64,000 nt of DNA, from assembly GCF_949987515.2 (NCBI RefSeq), contig NC_082684.1:120074080-120138079 (forward strand). The letters run 5' to 3'. Origin of the DNA: Delphinus delphis. Lineage: Eukaryota; Chordata; Mammalia; Artiodactyla; Delphinidae. A program made the translations under genes and the position numbers. The notes beneath the pieces were generated by a model. The model was given only the letters and a program-made list of their open reading frames with translations. It did no database searches and was not told the DNA's origin. Position 1 is the stretch's first letter. Each line of letters begins with the position of its first letter. This document shows, piece by piece, positions 46,381 to 59,690 of this stretch.

Positions 46381-49230
46381 TTTTTTTTTTTTTTTAAAAA
46401 GAAAACACATCATAAGTTTATATTGATATTTTCAAATTTCAATTTAGGATCACAAAGATTTTACATTAAATCTTGATTCCTAACAATATTAGTATAATTA
46501 CTTATTTACTTCATCCATATATATATATATATTTATGCATGATTATTAACAGTTAAGATTTCCTTGTAGCTAATTTTTGTCCTTGGGGTATATCCCAAAA
46601 GAAATGTTCAATAAAATTATTGTGTTTTTAAAACATTTGCAGTTATACCTCTTTGTATGAATAAGCCACCAGCTCAGTACATGGATTTATTTCTTCCAAT
46701 ATGCTTTTCTATTTTTATAAATTACTTTATAAATGTTCCTTTTATTTCATTTTATGTTCATGTAAAACATTTGCACAGCTGTAAAGTCAAATTTCAAAAA
46801 CAAGGTATATTCAGAGAAATATAGTTTCCATCCCTGTCCCTTCCACTATATTTCTTCCTTCTCCAATAGGTAATCATATAAATATTCTAGTTTTTAAAAT
46901 GTATTCTTCAATAATTTTTCTTCATATAATAAGAATTCTGGAGATCATCTCTAACAGTGTACAGATATATTTTTAATTGCTCTTACCTTGATAGTACCTT
47001 ATTGAATGGAAGTACCATAGTTTATACACTTATTTTATACAATCCCATTGATGGACATTGAGTTGTTTCCTGTTTTTTGCTATGAATAGCCTTGTGCATA
47101 TATTTTTCACATTTTGGCAATATGTCTTTAGGAAAGATTTCTGGTCAAACACTTATGTGATTTTGTAGTATTTCCAACTGTCTTTCCATAAAGTTGTAGC
47201 ACTTGTTTTACTCCCCATAGCAATTAGTTTGTTGTCAAACTTTTGGATTTTTGTCCGCTAATAGGTAAGAAATTATAATCAGTATAATTTTCATTTACAT
47301 TTCTCTTATTATGAAGAAGGTTGAGCATTGTACATGTGTGTGAGGGCCATTTGCATTTCTTTTCTGACCTACCTGTTCATAATTCTTATCCATTTTTCTG
47401 TGAGGTTGTTGTTGTTCTTCTTCTCTTTTTTTAGAATCTCTTTTTTCATAGTTGTCATTAGGCCCTTATTCCTTATTAATGGTGTTTTTTTTCTTTGTTT
47501 TTGCTATGCAAAATTTTTCTGTCATTTATACACTATCAGATTTGTTAGACTTTTCCTTATTGCTTTTGGATTTCAAGTCATAGTTTAGGAAAGTTTTCTC
47601 TGCTCCCTAATTTTCAGGAATTCAGCCATTTCCCCCTATATTTTATATGATTTATTCCACTATTATTCCATACTATTAAATATTCCATTTAATTTCTGAC
47701 TATTTGGAATGTATCTTAGTACCCAGGGTGAGAGACAGATTCAGTTTTCTCTTTTTCCCTATGGCTATGCAGTTATCCCAACACCATTTATTTAAAAAGT
47801 CTGTCTTTTAAGATGTCTCCTTTAGAATTGCTAAATTTCTATGAGGAATTAATCTCATTTTTGGATTTTAGATTCTGTTCTATTAGTCTGCCTATCCAGT
47901 ACTAATTCTACACTGCTTTTTTTAAATGACAAAGACTTTGAAATATGTCTTTATATTTGGTAAGCCTAGTTTCTCCACATTGCTTTTTCAAGGTTATCCT
48001 GGATATTCCTACTTGTTTGTTCTTCAGTTGAACTTTAGAATCAACCAGTCTAGCTCCAGGAAAAAAAAACTGGGATCATGTTAAATTCATAAATTATTTT
48101 ACGGTGAATTGGTATCTTTTTGATGTTCAGTCTTCCTATCTATGAACATGGTATATTTCTTCATTTCTTAAAGTATACTTTTTTTCTTTCATAAAAGTTT
48201 TATATTTTCCTTGAATAGGTTGGGACATTTCTCATTAAGTTTGTACCCACTGTCTTCTTTTTCTCCCTATCATCAATGAGATCTCATTCATTGTTTCTTC
48301 AAATGACTTTTATTTATAGATATTTAGGCCATTGCTCTTGTTTATTGATTTTACAACCTGCTACTTTACTAAATTCTTTTATTGCTTTATTAGTTTTTCC
48401 ATTGGTTGTTTTGGGTTATCCCAATGTATTATCATATCATCCACAAAGATATATATTTTATTGTTGTTTCTTTTCAAATTCTTCTGCTTCTAAATATTTC
48501 CTTGTTTTGCTGCTTTGCCTAATACTTCCAATACAACTTTAGACAGTAGTAGTGATCATGGGCATCTTTGTCTTGGTTCTGATTTCAATGAGAAAGTATT
48601 TTTGGCCTGAATGAGTGCTGCATTTCTCAATGTCTTTTCTGCATCATAAGAAGACTATCGTATGATTTTTACCCATAGCTCTATTAACATGATGAATCAT
48701 ATTTCTGTATTTTCTATATTGAACTGCATTGCCATTCCTAGAATAAACACTGTTTGCTCATAATGTATTATCTTTAATATGTTTGTTGGATTCTATTAGC
48801 CTAGATTTTTCTTTAATATTTTCATATCAATATTAATAAGTGAAATTGGTCTGTTTTAATTTTTTATAAAATCTTTGTCAGATTTTCAAATTGACAATAT
48901 GTTTGGCTAAATAAATTGTTGGAAGATTTCCCTCTCTTTCTGTGCTATAGCACTAGGATTATCTGAGTTTTAAAGGTTTGCTAGAATTTCCCTGAGATCA
49001 TTTGGGTTTGATGCTCTTTTAGGGGACTGGTGGGGGAAATTGTAATTACTTTCTATTTAGTGATAATTGGTCTGTTTAGACTTTTTGAAGAAAAGGGGCC
49101 ACTTCTGGTGAGTTATGACCTGCAGGAATTGAAGAAAGAAATGCAGATATTCTTTGTAGCTCAGGAACCATGGACACTTGTTTTATTGATATATGACTTT
49201 GTTTTTATGCTTCAAACACTTAGTAAGAAG

Positions 49231-51410
49231 AAATAGTTCTTCCTCACAACTTGCATTAAATCATCTTGGAATTAGAATGTGGTTGATAATAAATTGTGAG
49301 ACAGATAGTGTTCTCTAAGACTTTGCTTGGGAACAAAAATTTGTATGAATATATGGGTGTGTACCTCTCACAGAAGAGCTGGTGTCCCCAAATCACCAAT
49401 TGCATATTTCAATTTCATATCAATTCAAGAGTTAGACTAAAATGTAAAGCTTTAAGTTTTAGTTAAAATCTCCAATAGAATTTATAATTCATTAAAAATG
49501 ATTTTTTAACTCTGGTTGGCATTTGCCAAATGAAGATGTTTTACTTTGCTTTGGAGTTTGTAATTCTGGCTGAGAGGAACTTCATGAGATTTTAAGTGCT
49601 ATTTCTTTCTATTTCATTCCTAAGAAATCACAATCCTCCACTCTTATCCCTCACTTTTTCTCTAGATAATATTTTCCACTAGAACTTTGGGGAACTAAGC
49701 AGATGCATTTGGATTCCTTTGTCCAAACTAATGACTTGTTTCTGGACAGAAAAACGTTACCATCAACAGGATTTAAAAAAAAAATATTATAGTGTTTTGT
49801 TCAGGCCAGCAGTGTGGGATGGGGATTTAGTCTCCAGATTTGCCAAGATGTTTATGCAGCAGGAATGTTACTTATGTAAGCCTGGAAGTGTTCCTGATGG
49901 GTTCAACTCCCTCTCCCATCTCAGCTTTTTTTCATTAAAAAGTTGATCTTCCTTTCATGATACCACATTATGTGGCTAAAAAGAAAAGAAAAAAATTGTT
50001 TACTGTACAAAATAACCTAACTGTCCACAAAACATCCATTTGGTTAAAGGAACCACAAAGAGTTCTGGAAAACTGGGCTGCAAATTGTTTTTTTCCTTTT
50101 GGCTTGGCTCCTAACTCACTTCCTATTGCCCCCCCAAGAAGCGATCAAATTCAGATTTGGGAAAAAAGAAAATTTTTTTAAATAAAAGAAAACACACTCT
50201 TTTACATTTTTTTCTGGGGACTGCAGATAAATTTCCATGTAACAGAAAAGTGTAAAAATGAGGGGAAATCATAAATGTTAGACATTAATAAAGCATATTA
50301 TAAATAAAATCTACATTAACAACTGTAAGAAACTAATGCAGTATACGATTAGAACTAACCTTGACACAGGTAAATAAATATCTACCATTTATATAACCAA
50401 TCAACAAAACTCATTGAAAGCAAATAGGGCATTTGGGGGTGAAAACAGAGATGACTGTGAAAGTCATGAGGCCACACTCCCAACCCTCCCTGCTTACCTC
50501 ATCCTCTCACTTTTCTGTGTGTGCTGCCCAATGAGTCAGTCAAGATGATAAACTTAAATGATTTTAAGCAGATGTGTGTCAACACTCCTTGATAAAATCA
50601 TGCCAGAACCCTATACCAGGCTGTATTAGCACCCACCCCTCAATAAACCAACAGAGTCCCATCTAAGGTGATAACAATTCCAGGTTACACTCACCAAGCG
50701 CCCCTTCCCTGGGGACTTCTGTGACATCAACAGCTCAGAGGGGAGATATTCTTCACAGAGGAGACACAGGCTGGGTCTTGAGGCACTGGTATGAGTTTAC
50801 TTTCTGCCCATGGCTCTGTGAACCTCCTGCATGAAATGTTGGGGCCAAGGCTCTATGCTGACATGGTTTTCACCCAGAGAGCAATGAGTCTGAGGCCATA
50901 ATCCTGAGACATTACCAGTCTTTTTCAGTGTTAATCATTGGAAAAGAGATGGAAACTCAGCCTGAAACATTAAGGTGAGGGGGTGGGATCCTATTCTCTC
51001 TCTTTCTCATTAATTCCTCCAACTAATATATTTTGAGCAGACAGGTACTGGCAGTACTGCCACATACAGCTGAGAAGTTTGCATACTGCACAAGGGTGCT
51101 TTATCCAAGAGTCATCACTCGCATGGTAGATATCATAGATTTGCATAGATCTGCAGTTTTCTGGAGGATACCAGTATAGTATCTTGAATAAGGGATGCCT
51201 TTTTCCCAGTTACACAAAAGTGTTACCTATGCTTGAGGTACTGGATAGATGGTTTTCTGTGGTGGGAATCCCAAGATGCGTGGGATAAGAAGGCTTCTCA
51301 TAATTCTGGGTTTTGTTGTATGTGTACCAGGGCAGAGGGGGTTGAGATGGTGAAGACCAAGGGAAGAGGAGAGCCCCGGATCCCAGGACCATGCCCCTAA
51401 ACAGGCCATA
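49231..51410. other. No gene recognised
   Basis: AT-rich unique-looking DNA to about 50.4 kb, then more balanced. Plus frames at 49719-49946 and 49957-50181 have no known match. Confidence 0.4.
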
Positions 51411-51414
51411 TCAT

Positions 51415-52120
51415 ATTGGCCATACTGTCTGGAGAAATGCTATACAATACAAATACAATATGAGCCACAAATGCAAGCCGCATATCTCATTTCAAATTTT
51501 CTGGTAACCACATTTTAAAAAGTAAAAAAAGAAACAGATAAAATTAATTTTAATGATAGAATTTATTTAATCCAATATGTCTAAACTATTATAATTCAAC
51601 ATATCAATATAAAAATGATTAATGAGACATCTTATACTCTTTTTTTTTTTTAACTAAGTCTTTGAAATCCAGTATGGATTTTACACTTTCAGCACATCTC
51701 AGTCAAGATCAGCCACACTGGGCTTCCCTGGTTGTGCAGTAGTTAAGAATCCGCCTGCCAATGCAGGGGACACAGGTTTGAGCCCTGGTCCGGGAAGATC
51801 CCACATGCCACGGAGCAACTAAGCCTGTGCGCCACAGCTACTGAGCCCATGAGCCACAACTACTGAAGCCCACACGCCTAGAGCCCGTGCTCTGCAACAA
51901 GAGAAACCACTGCAGTGAGAAGGCTGTGCACCCCAACGAAGGGTGGGTGCCCCTGCTCTCCGCAACTACAGAAAGCCTGCACGCAGCAACGAAGAGCCAA
52001 TGCAGCCAAAAATAAATAAATTAAATAAATAAATTTTTTTAAAAAGATCAGCCACATTTCAAGGGCTCAGTAGCCTCCTGTGGCCAGTGGCTCCCATATC
52101 TGATAGGGCAGCTCCAGAAT
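51415..52120. mobile_element. Old DNA-transposon-like repeat interrupted by a SINE
   Basis: Left part 51415-51717 ('tactgtctggagaaatgcta', 'aattaattttaatgatagaa') and right part 52057-52120 ('tttcaagggctcagtagcct', 'ggccagtggctcccatatct') join into one element of a mammal-wide type with an AT-rich middle. The family name is uncertain. The SINE lies between. Confidence 0.5.
51705..52056 (+). mobile_element. Long-form cetartiodactyl tRNA-derived SINE, sense, with 13-bp target duplication
   Basis: Body from 51718 (CTGGGCTTCCCTGGTTGTGCAG) to an 'aaataaataaat' tail near 52040. AAGATCAGCCACA flanks it perfectly at 51705-51717 and 52044-52056. The A box (TTGTGCAGTAG) and B box (GGTTTGAGCCC) are both decayed, so it is older than the 5.7 kb copy although the duplication is intact. 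Confidence 0.9.
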
Positions 52121-53080
52121 CTTGCTGGTGATCATCTGATCCTCTCCCTGGGCCGAGGATGAGGCCTCCCTACCAGGAGGAGGCAAGTCTGGCTGTGGGT
52201 CTCCAAAGGACAGAAAGTGTGGATGGGCACGTGGGTTCCAAGGCAGTAGCACAAGAAGGCAGGTGTCCCAACCACCTCGGTGCCACCCCACCCCCCAATC
52301 ACTCTTCCTCACACCCAGAGTCCTGGGGGTAAGGGATTGAGGGAGTGAGCATTTTGTGGATCTGCAAGGCATTCCGACCCGGTGCTGTTCACATCACAGG
52401 AAGGAACCACAGACCATTCTTCAGGGAGCCACATGAGTGAGCAAGTTCAGAGAGGCAGGGGGCCACAGGGCTGGGTGGCCTCCCTGCAAAACTCGAGGTC
52501 ACAGCCACCACCACGACAACCACCACCACCACATCCCAGGCTGGCCCTCTGGTCTCCACAGTGGGCACCCACCGTGTGGGAGGTAGGGAGTAGCACCCCA
52601 TTTTGCGAGGAGGAAATAGAGATTCAGAAACATAAGTGCCTTGTCCAGGGCCTTACAGATGGGGCAGGGAGGCCACAAAGCTTCTCCTGGACACAGGTGG
52701 CAGTGTCATCCACAGGGTCCAGAACTTTGGCCAAATCCTCTGGTCAGGTAGCCTCAGTGACCCTGTCATCCCACCATGCAGCCTCATTCACATAGCCTAC
52801 GAAAATAAACTGAGACCCAGGTTCAGATTGCTACATGTGGGACGATCCCCGCTCACTCCGACATCTGTTCGTCACGATAGCCTGAGAGGGAGGAGCAGTT
52901 GAATCTGTGTCCATTCATCCCAGGGCTCATTTGGGATACATGGGACCGTAACAAGGTGCTTTGTCCCTGGCTGGGTGTGGGTAAGACCTCAGGAGTTGCC
53001 CTGAGCAAGTAGCTAGGGACATGGGACAGGCAAGGAGGGAGAGAAAGGACCAAAGGTGGTCAGCTGAAGGAAGAACAGAG
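52121..53080. other. No gene recognised; MIR trace
   Basis: A MIR-like antisense trace at 52595-52690 ('gaggaggaaatagagattca', 'agtgccttgtccagggcc'). A short CCACCA-type run lies at 52505-52535. Otherwise GC-rich with overlapping chance frames. Confidence 0.4.
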
Positions 53081-53084
53081 GAAG

Positions 53085-53650
<566 letters not shown>

Positions 53651-53654
53651 AAAA

Positions 53655-54010
53655 GAAAGATCTGTATGATGAAAATTACAAAATGCTGATCAAAGAAATC
53701 AAAGAAGACCTATGTAAATGGAGAAACATCTGTGTTCATGGATTGGAAGACTCAGCAGTCAATATGTCAATTCTACCCAAATTGATAACAGTTTCAGTGC
53801 AATTCCCATCAAAAACTCAGCAAGGTTTTTGCAGACACGGAAAAGCCAATTCTAAAATTCATATGGAGAGTGAGGCATTCTAGAAAACAATCTTGACAAA
53901 GAAGAATGAAGTGGGAGGCATCACTTGTAAGCCTTATCAAGGCTTACAATAGAGCGACAGGAATCAAGCCAGTGTGGTATTGGCAGCGGAACAGAATGGA
54001 GGCCCCAGAG
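53655..54010 (+). pseudogene. L1 ORF2 fragment, sense
   Basis: An isolated piece of L1 ORF2 near the C-terminal third. The frame at 53683-53883 reads LIKEIKEDLCKWRNICVHGL and NMSILPKLI, equivalent to the region after the reverse-transcriptase domain (compare [15 protein letters not shown] in the antisense L1 near 31.66 kb). It is followed by 'tggagagtgaggcattctag' and 'aagccagtgtggtattggc' out of frame. Both ends are cut, so it is an old truncated insert. Confidence 0.8.
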
Positions 54011-55685
54011 CTTGGAATTCCTTGACTTGTGAGTGTTGATCCATCCCATGGGTTCTGGAGTCTCTCCCTCCTTCTCCCTGGGTGGTCTAATTCTGGTGGG
54101 CGTTTCCGCATCAGCCCAGCATGGGGTGGGGTAAGCTGGGTGGCATGCCAGCCTCCCCTGCCTGTCCTCTCTGCACTGTGATACCCCTGTCTCCTCTCTG
54201 GGCCTGGGCCTCCATCCACCCCTCAGAAGGACAAGCCCGTGTCCTCGCTGCTGACCCCTCCTGGGAGCCCCAGGAACACTGTGGATGCCCCAGGGCTGCT
54301 CTGGCGAGGGCAGGTGCCACCTCACCTCTGTCCCAACCTCCTCCACCACTATGTTTCTCTATATGGCCACCAGCGGCGTCTCCTCACACCAACCAGAACA
54401 CTGAGGGAGGCTGTCACCCCCAGAGTCCCAGATGGAAGGTGGGGCACAGAGCCCCTGACCTGGCACCCCTCAATCCATGAGGGTGTCTCTCCCTGACCCC
54501 TGGGGTGAGTCATCCCACAGTCCTAGGATGTTCCTGAGGCCTCTCAGCCAGCAGGAACCCCTTGTGATACCATCCCACACCTGTCCCATCTGTCCTGGGT
54601 AAACCCTATACTCTGAGTCTTCCTGGGACAGAGCTGAGCACTTTGCTCTCTTAAAGCAATTGCTCTGCGTGTGCTTCTGAGAGCAGAGTTTGCACTGCAT
54701 GGTGAGGTCTTCCCCTCCTGGGCCTCAGTGGACACCTCTGGGTCTTCCTTCCCCAGGAAGTCAGCCTCAGCCCCAAGGTCAAGCTTGAAAGAGGAAATGC
54801 TGCAGGATAAAGAGGGATGGCCAAGGAGGAGGATGGTGGCCACACATCTCCTTTTCATTCTCTACTGCAGACCCTGCCTGCTGCCTCCCCGAGGAGAGGA
54901 CCATCTCTGCTCCAGCAGGCAGACAGAGCACAGAGCAGGAAAAGTTCTCTCTCATTCAACTTTCAGTTACAAGCCTGCATCCCCAGACCTGGAGCAGCAT
55001 AGGCACTCGGAGAGCATGAGGCCAGGCCTGCAGCTGCCTGCAGCTGCCTGCAGCCCCACAGCAGACTCCCTGAGGAAGTGCTTTGATTTGAGGTCTGAAG
55101 GATGAGCAGGACTTGACAGGTGTCCAAAGGTGGAAGAGCCTCCAGGCAGAGAGGCAGCCTGGCTGAAGGCCCTGGGGCAAGAAGAAGGAGCTGACAGCCA
55201 GCAGGTGGGCTGAGGCAGCAAGATCAAGGTGTGGAGAGAGGCTGGGGGACAGGCAAGCCCCCCTGCCGCCCATGGCAGGGACTTGGTCTTTATTTCAGTG
55301 TGTTTTCTACTTCATTCATTGAACTTGAAGTGAAGGGTAGAGGGTTTGGAACACTTGGCTCAAGTCCTTATATTGCCCCAACTCCTCACAACTCACCCCT
55401 GGCCCAGGGCAGGTCCTTAGCCAATGCTGAGACTACCAAGTTATGGGGGCTTAGACATGGAGCCCCTTTCGTCTTGCTAATGAGAAAATGGAGGCACAGG
55501 GGGTGAAGGGTCCTGGTCAAAGTAGACTTAACCCTGTTCTTATTCCCTTTCCTTATAACAGCTCCCCAATTTTTCCTCTGGACACCAACCCCACCACCAC
55601 TATTTTCTATCATGTGGTTCTGTGGCCCAGCATGGCTGCCTCCATTCCGGAGGAAAGATGTGAGCGAAGCTAAAGCAGTCACCAC
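54011..55685. other. No gene recognised
   Basis: GC-rich unique-looking DNA. Frames of 119-148 codons on both strands overlap each other. A GCCTGCAGCT decamer is repeated three times at about 55024-55054. Confidence 0.4.
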
Positions 55686-55689
55686 AGTG

Positions 55690-56000
55690 CACCGGTTGGC
55701 CATCATGATTGGCTCAGGGATGAACATATGGACAAATTCAAGCCAATAAGAAGTAGCCTAAAAACTTGTTTGCAGCCTATGATGTAACCCTGGAGCTGCT
55801 GAAAGGCTGGTCTTTGGAAGAATCTGCCTGAGAGTGAAACGAAGTCAAAGAAAGCTGAGTAAATGAGTGACAGTTCCTTGATGGCCTCATTAGAGCACCT
55901 GGATCCAGCTATGCCTGAAGCTATGCCTTGAACTTCATCGATGTATTTCATTTTTTGCTTAAGACAGTTTGACTTGTGTTTCTAGTATTTGAATCTCGTA
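55690..56000 (+). mobile_element. MLT1-like (MaLR) LTR, sense
   Basis: Order: 'tgattggctcagggatgaac', 'taaccctggagctgctgaaa', 'tctgcctgagagtgaaacga', 'gagcacctggatccagctat', 'tgaagctatgccttgaactt' and 'tgcttaagacagtttgactt'. This matches the remembered 3' two thirds of an MLT1-type LTR. No internal genes. Confidence 0.65.
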
Positions 56001-56695
56001 AGTTCTGGCTTGGCTGATCTAGCACCCTTGGCCAAACTTCCTTTTCCTCATTCTCTTCTTGGCCAGTATAAAGAATGGAGCTTTCCTGAGGCTGTTTGTA
56101 GCATGGAGCACTTCCACTTGCCTATGACCTCCAATTAAGGGGTTGTTGTTTGAGAGAATCTCATTCTTCACAGAGCCCCTGGCACTGCTGTTTTGCACTT
56201 CTACCAACATGGATCAGCCCCATCGTGGGTGTAGGCTGCATTGCCAATCCCTGTGGCCCTGTGCTCACCCAGCCTCAGACCCCAAGGTCCCCTGGACCTT
56301 GCAGTGCAAGGGGCTTGAACTGAGAGAGGATGGATTCTGAGACTCCACAGCCCAGTTGTTGCCCACTGCCCCAGTACCTCCAGTGCCTCTCTGGCAGCTC
56401 TCAGGCCTGCCAGCACGGACAAGCTATGAACACGTTGCTGGGGGGTGGGGAGGAGGGTTATTTTCTCCAAAGGCCTTTTCCAAGCCAGAAAGAACTGAAA
56501 TGTGAGCTCCCCCTACTTTAACCACCAGCAGAACTGCCAGCGCATCCAGGCTCGCTCCTCCTGTGTGTGTTGGGAGCCCCAGCAAGCACACGTCCACCGC
56601 AATGGAAAATATCCCCCCAGTGGAGGATGAAGACATCAGGGGCTTCCTGTGTGTGAAATAAGAAAAAACAGCCCTGCTAGGGGGTTGGGTTCCAC
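56001..56695. other. No gene recognised
   Basis: Unique-looking sequence. Nothing seen. Confidence 0.4.
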
Positions 56696-56699
56696 TAGC

Positions 56700-56985
56700 C
56701 CATTTTCCTCAGTGACTCTGAGGCCCTAGGAGAAGAATTTGACATCTCTAAGCCTCAGTCTCTCTACCCATAAATGGACATAAAAATACTTCCTCTCCTG
56801 GTCATTGAGAGGAAAAAGGATGGAATCCACGTGGAGGGTTTAACACACTTCCTGGCGCCTGGCCAACGCTCAGCTCTCCGTGAATTATTCTAGCTGCAGC
56901 AGTTATCCCATGAGGCAGTCACCTTCGTCACCCCCCTGATACAGAGAAGAAGGCAGAGGCTCAGTGGGGCAGGCAGCTGCCCAAG
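56700..56985. mobile_element. Two MIR remnants in opposite orientation
   Basis: 56700-56890 is sense MIR ('tctaagcctcagtctctcta', 'cttcctggcgcctggccaac'). 56895-56985 is antisense MIR ('atcccatgaggcagtcacct', 'aggcagaggctcagtggggc'). Confidence 0.6.
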
Positions 56986-56989
56986 CTGA

Positions 56990-58250
56990 CAGTGGCAGTC
57001 CAGGTCAGTGTGAGGGCAAGACGCAAGACAGGTGGCTTAAATGGGAACACGTGAGAAGGCTGGGCGGAGAACAACCGTTATGGGCGTGCGCTAGAGTAAT
57101 AATGGGGCTTCATCCATTTCGGAGGGTAGTCACTGAGCCTCCCGACAGGCCCCTTCATCTGGGGGTCAGGGGCAGTGTGGAGCAAAGGTACTCTGGGAAG
57201 ACCAGCATCCCCGGATGGGGACTGGGGACGGGGTGGAGTCTGGAGGTGGGGGCGGGGTGCAGGCGCAGAGGCCGGTTCCCAGGCTCGCTGCTGCAGATGC
57301 TCTCCCCAAGGAGGAGGTGGACGCTGTAACTGGCTCTGGGGGCCCTCGAGCTGTTCTAAAAATAAAACAAACTGTCCAACTCAGGTGAGAGTCAAGACTG
57401 AAAAGAGAGAAAGCCCCCAAGAGCCCCAGGACATGTGCTATTGGGTGAAATAATTAAGAAAACCTGCCTGATCTCCCACGGAGACATAAATCATCCTGTG
57501 CAGCTAGGGACTGATACTCACTGCTGAGCTCCTAATTCTTCACAGCTGTCCCCGCGAGATACGGCTGGGGGGGAGGGGGCGAAGTGTGAAGCAGGAAAGG
57601 GGGGATGGTGCCACAGAGGCACGGAGGGAAACAGAGAAAGGAAAAGTGAGACAGACAGAGACTCACAGCATGAGACAGCGATGGAGAGCTCAAGAGGGAA
57701 CCCACTGACTGAAGGGAACGTGAACACTGCGAATTGAGAGGATTAGGGAAATTAAGAGGATCTAGTGAGGTCTGGGTGTCCCTGGTCCAGGAGGTCTTGG
57801 CCTGGTGCTGGCCTGTAGCCCCCATGAGCCTGGGCAGCACAAGGCAGGCTGGGCAAAGAGGCCACAGACACCAGCCCAGATCTCATCGTCTCTTTTCCCT
57901 CCTAAAAGGGAACACGTGGACAGTGTTCTCTGAGGTGGGCACAAGGCTGGGCTCTGGACAGGGCCTCACTGCCTAGCTCCTCACACACCACCTTGCAGGT
58001 GAGGAGAGTGAAGTACATCCCCCAGGTGGGGAACCAGGCTGGGGAGGGTGCTGCAGGCAGGCCGGCCCGCTGCCCCAGGCCACCCCTTCCTGGAGACCTG
58101 AGAAATGCCCCTTTAAAATCTAAAGGCCACTGAGGCCAAAACCCACCCCTGCCTCTGCCTGTGGGAGAGCCTGTCCTACCTGCCCTAAGGATCGGAGGGG
58201 AGTGAGATGCCTGCTCCCTGTTCCCCAGAACATCCCTGAGGGGAAACCTT
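56990..58250. other. No gene recognised
   Basis: 57150-57320 is the most GC/CpG-rich stretch outside repeats, but too short and sparse in CpG to call an island. Frames here overlap on both strands. Confidence 0.4.
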
Positions 58251-58254
58251 TCAC

Positions 58255-58340
58255 CCTGTTTTACAGATGAGGAACATGAGGCTCAGAGGGGCTGAGCATC
58301 TTGGCCAAAGTCTCTCAGCTGGTGAGAAGAGAGACCAGGA
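58255..58340 (-). mobile_element. MIR SINE remnant, antisense
   Basis: 'ttttacagatgaggaacatg', 'aggctcagaggggctgagca' and 'aaagtctctcagctggtgag' follow antisense MIR. Confidence 0.7.
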
Positions 58341-59690
58341 AAGCAGAAACTAGAGGGGCTTTCTCCCCGCCTTCCCTCCCCCAACTCCTTCCTTCCTTCT
58401 TCCCTCTGGCTCCCCCTCCTTCCTCCATCCCAGCTCCTGTCTTCCCTTCTCCACTCATCTGTGTCTCCCCCATTTATCTGTTGACTAAAGAGAGGAGGAG
58501 GCAGCAGAAGAAGGCATGTGGGCCTGCTACCCTAAGGCTGATGAGAAAATCAAAACAAATGGACCAAACGTCAGGAGAGACTTCCTGACCCCACCACCTC
58601 CTCCTGCCACAGTTTTTATCCTTGGGGAGGTGCCGGGCTACTGACAGCTCTGACTGTGCCCATCCAGCCCTGCAGAACCCAGGACTCAGGACCACCTGAT
58701 TCCTAGCCAGCCCTCCTGGCTCACAGAGATGCCACTGTGCCTCCTCATTCTTTGGGGACGTCACCATGCTGACCCACATGTCTGTGATGAGCTTCCATTT
58801 TGGAGAAGTCACTTTAACTGAACTGCAATAATTTGAAATTCGCAGGAAGCAACCGAGGCACTAATGGGCAGCTATTTTTCATCTGCCTGCTACAGGAGTC
58901 CCATTCTAAACTCTTCGAGGCTCAAACGGGGTTTCCATCTACTTACTGATTCTGCTTCAGCCTCCATGATTAACGGGGAAATCTTTGCACTTCTCCCCAT
59001 TCTTTGGCCACAGGTGACCAGGTCAGGTATAAACATGGAATACGGACTGGACCAATCAGACGCTTCCCCAGGACTTTTTACTTGGGGCAGAGAGAGCCTC
59101 AGTCTGGCTCCTGGCCAGAAGCTGGGAGGTGTGTGGGGCAAAGCAGCCCAGGGGTCACGTGTCTGGCTCTGAGGAGGAGGGCTGTCTGAGAAAAATCAGC
59201 TAGCTTAGGAGAGGGAAGAGTCTTCGGGTGTCAGAGGCCTTGTTCTAGTTGTCCAATACAAAAGGGTTAATCCTGATAAAAGGAGTTTCAGTAAAGTAAA
59301 ATGACAGTAAGAAAAAGGGACCTTTTTAAACTTCTTCATGGGAAAACAATCATGAAATGAAATTACTGTGATGGAATTAACTCTAGGAAATACGTTCTTC
59401 TCTAAAAAACGAATATTGAAACACTTTCAGCTAATAGTTTTATCTTCATAAAGAGTCAAAAGCCCATTGAGATGGTGGATTCAAACCATTTTCCTCTTGT
59501 TCCTTCTTCATCCACTCCCCCATCTGCCCTTTCTTACATACACTCCATATGAAAATAGCACATTATTCCTAACTTTTATTTTTAAGCAATCCCTGAAGTG
59601 AATCCCTTGGCAACTCATAGATACCTTCAAGTTACTTTATGTTTTCAAAAGTAATCAAAAGTAGTCAAATTGCATCTACTTAATATCCAA
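58341..59690. other. No gene recognised; possible old LTR/DNA repeat trace
   Basis: 59030-59110 ('ggactggaccaatcagacgc', 'aggactttttacttggggca') recalls part of an old MaLR or hAT repeat. The rest is unique-looking. Confidence 0.35.

Larger units (their letters stand above)
44463..49230 (-). mobile_element. Old L1M, long 3' UTR plus decayed ORF2, antisense
   Basis: 44463-45845 matches an old L1M 3' UTR read in reverse ('atgaacatccatcattgagc', 'tcctctaatttttctgttga', 'tggaaaatggaatttagaga'). After a nested SINE pair (45848-46380) the element resumes; 46700-49230 gives antisense ORF2 text such as 'cttcctatctatgaacatgg', 'ctgctactttactaaattc' and 'ttaatattttcatatcaata'. No frame longer than about 100 codons survives. 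The right end is fuzzy. It may be more than one L1 fragment in the same orientation. Confidence 0.65.

Noticed and set aside
57150..57320. CpG island/promoter
   Set aside because: GC-rich but too short and with too few CpG pairs.
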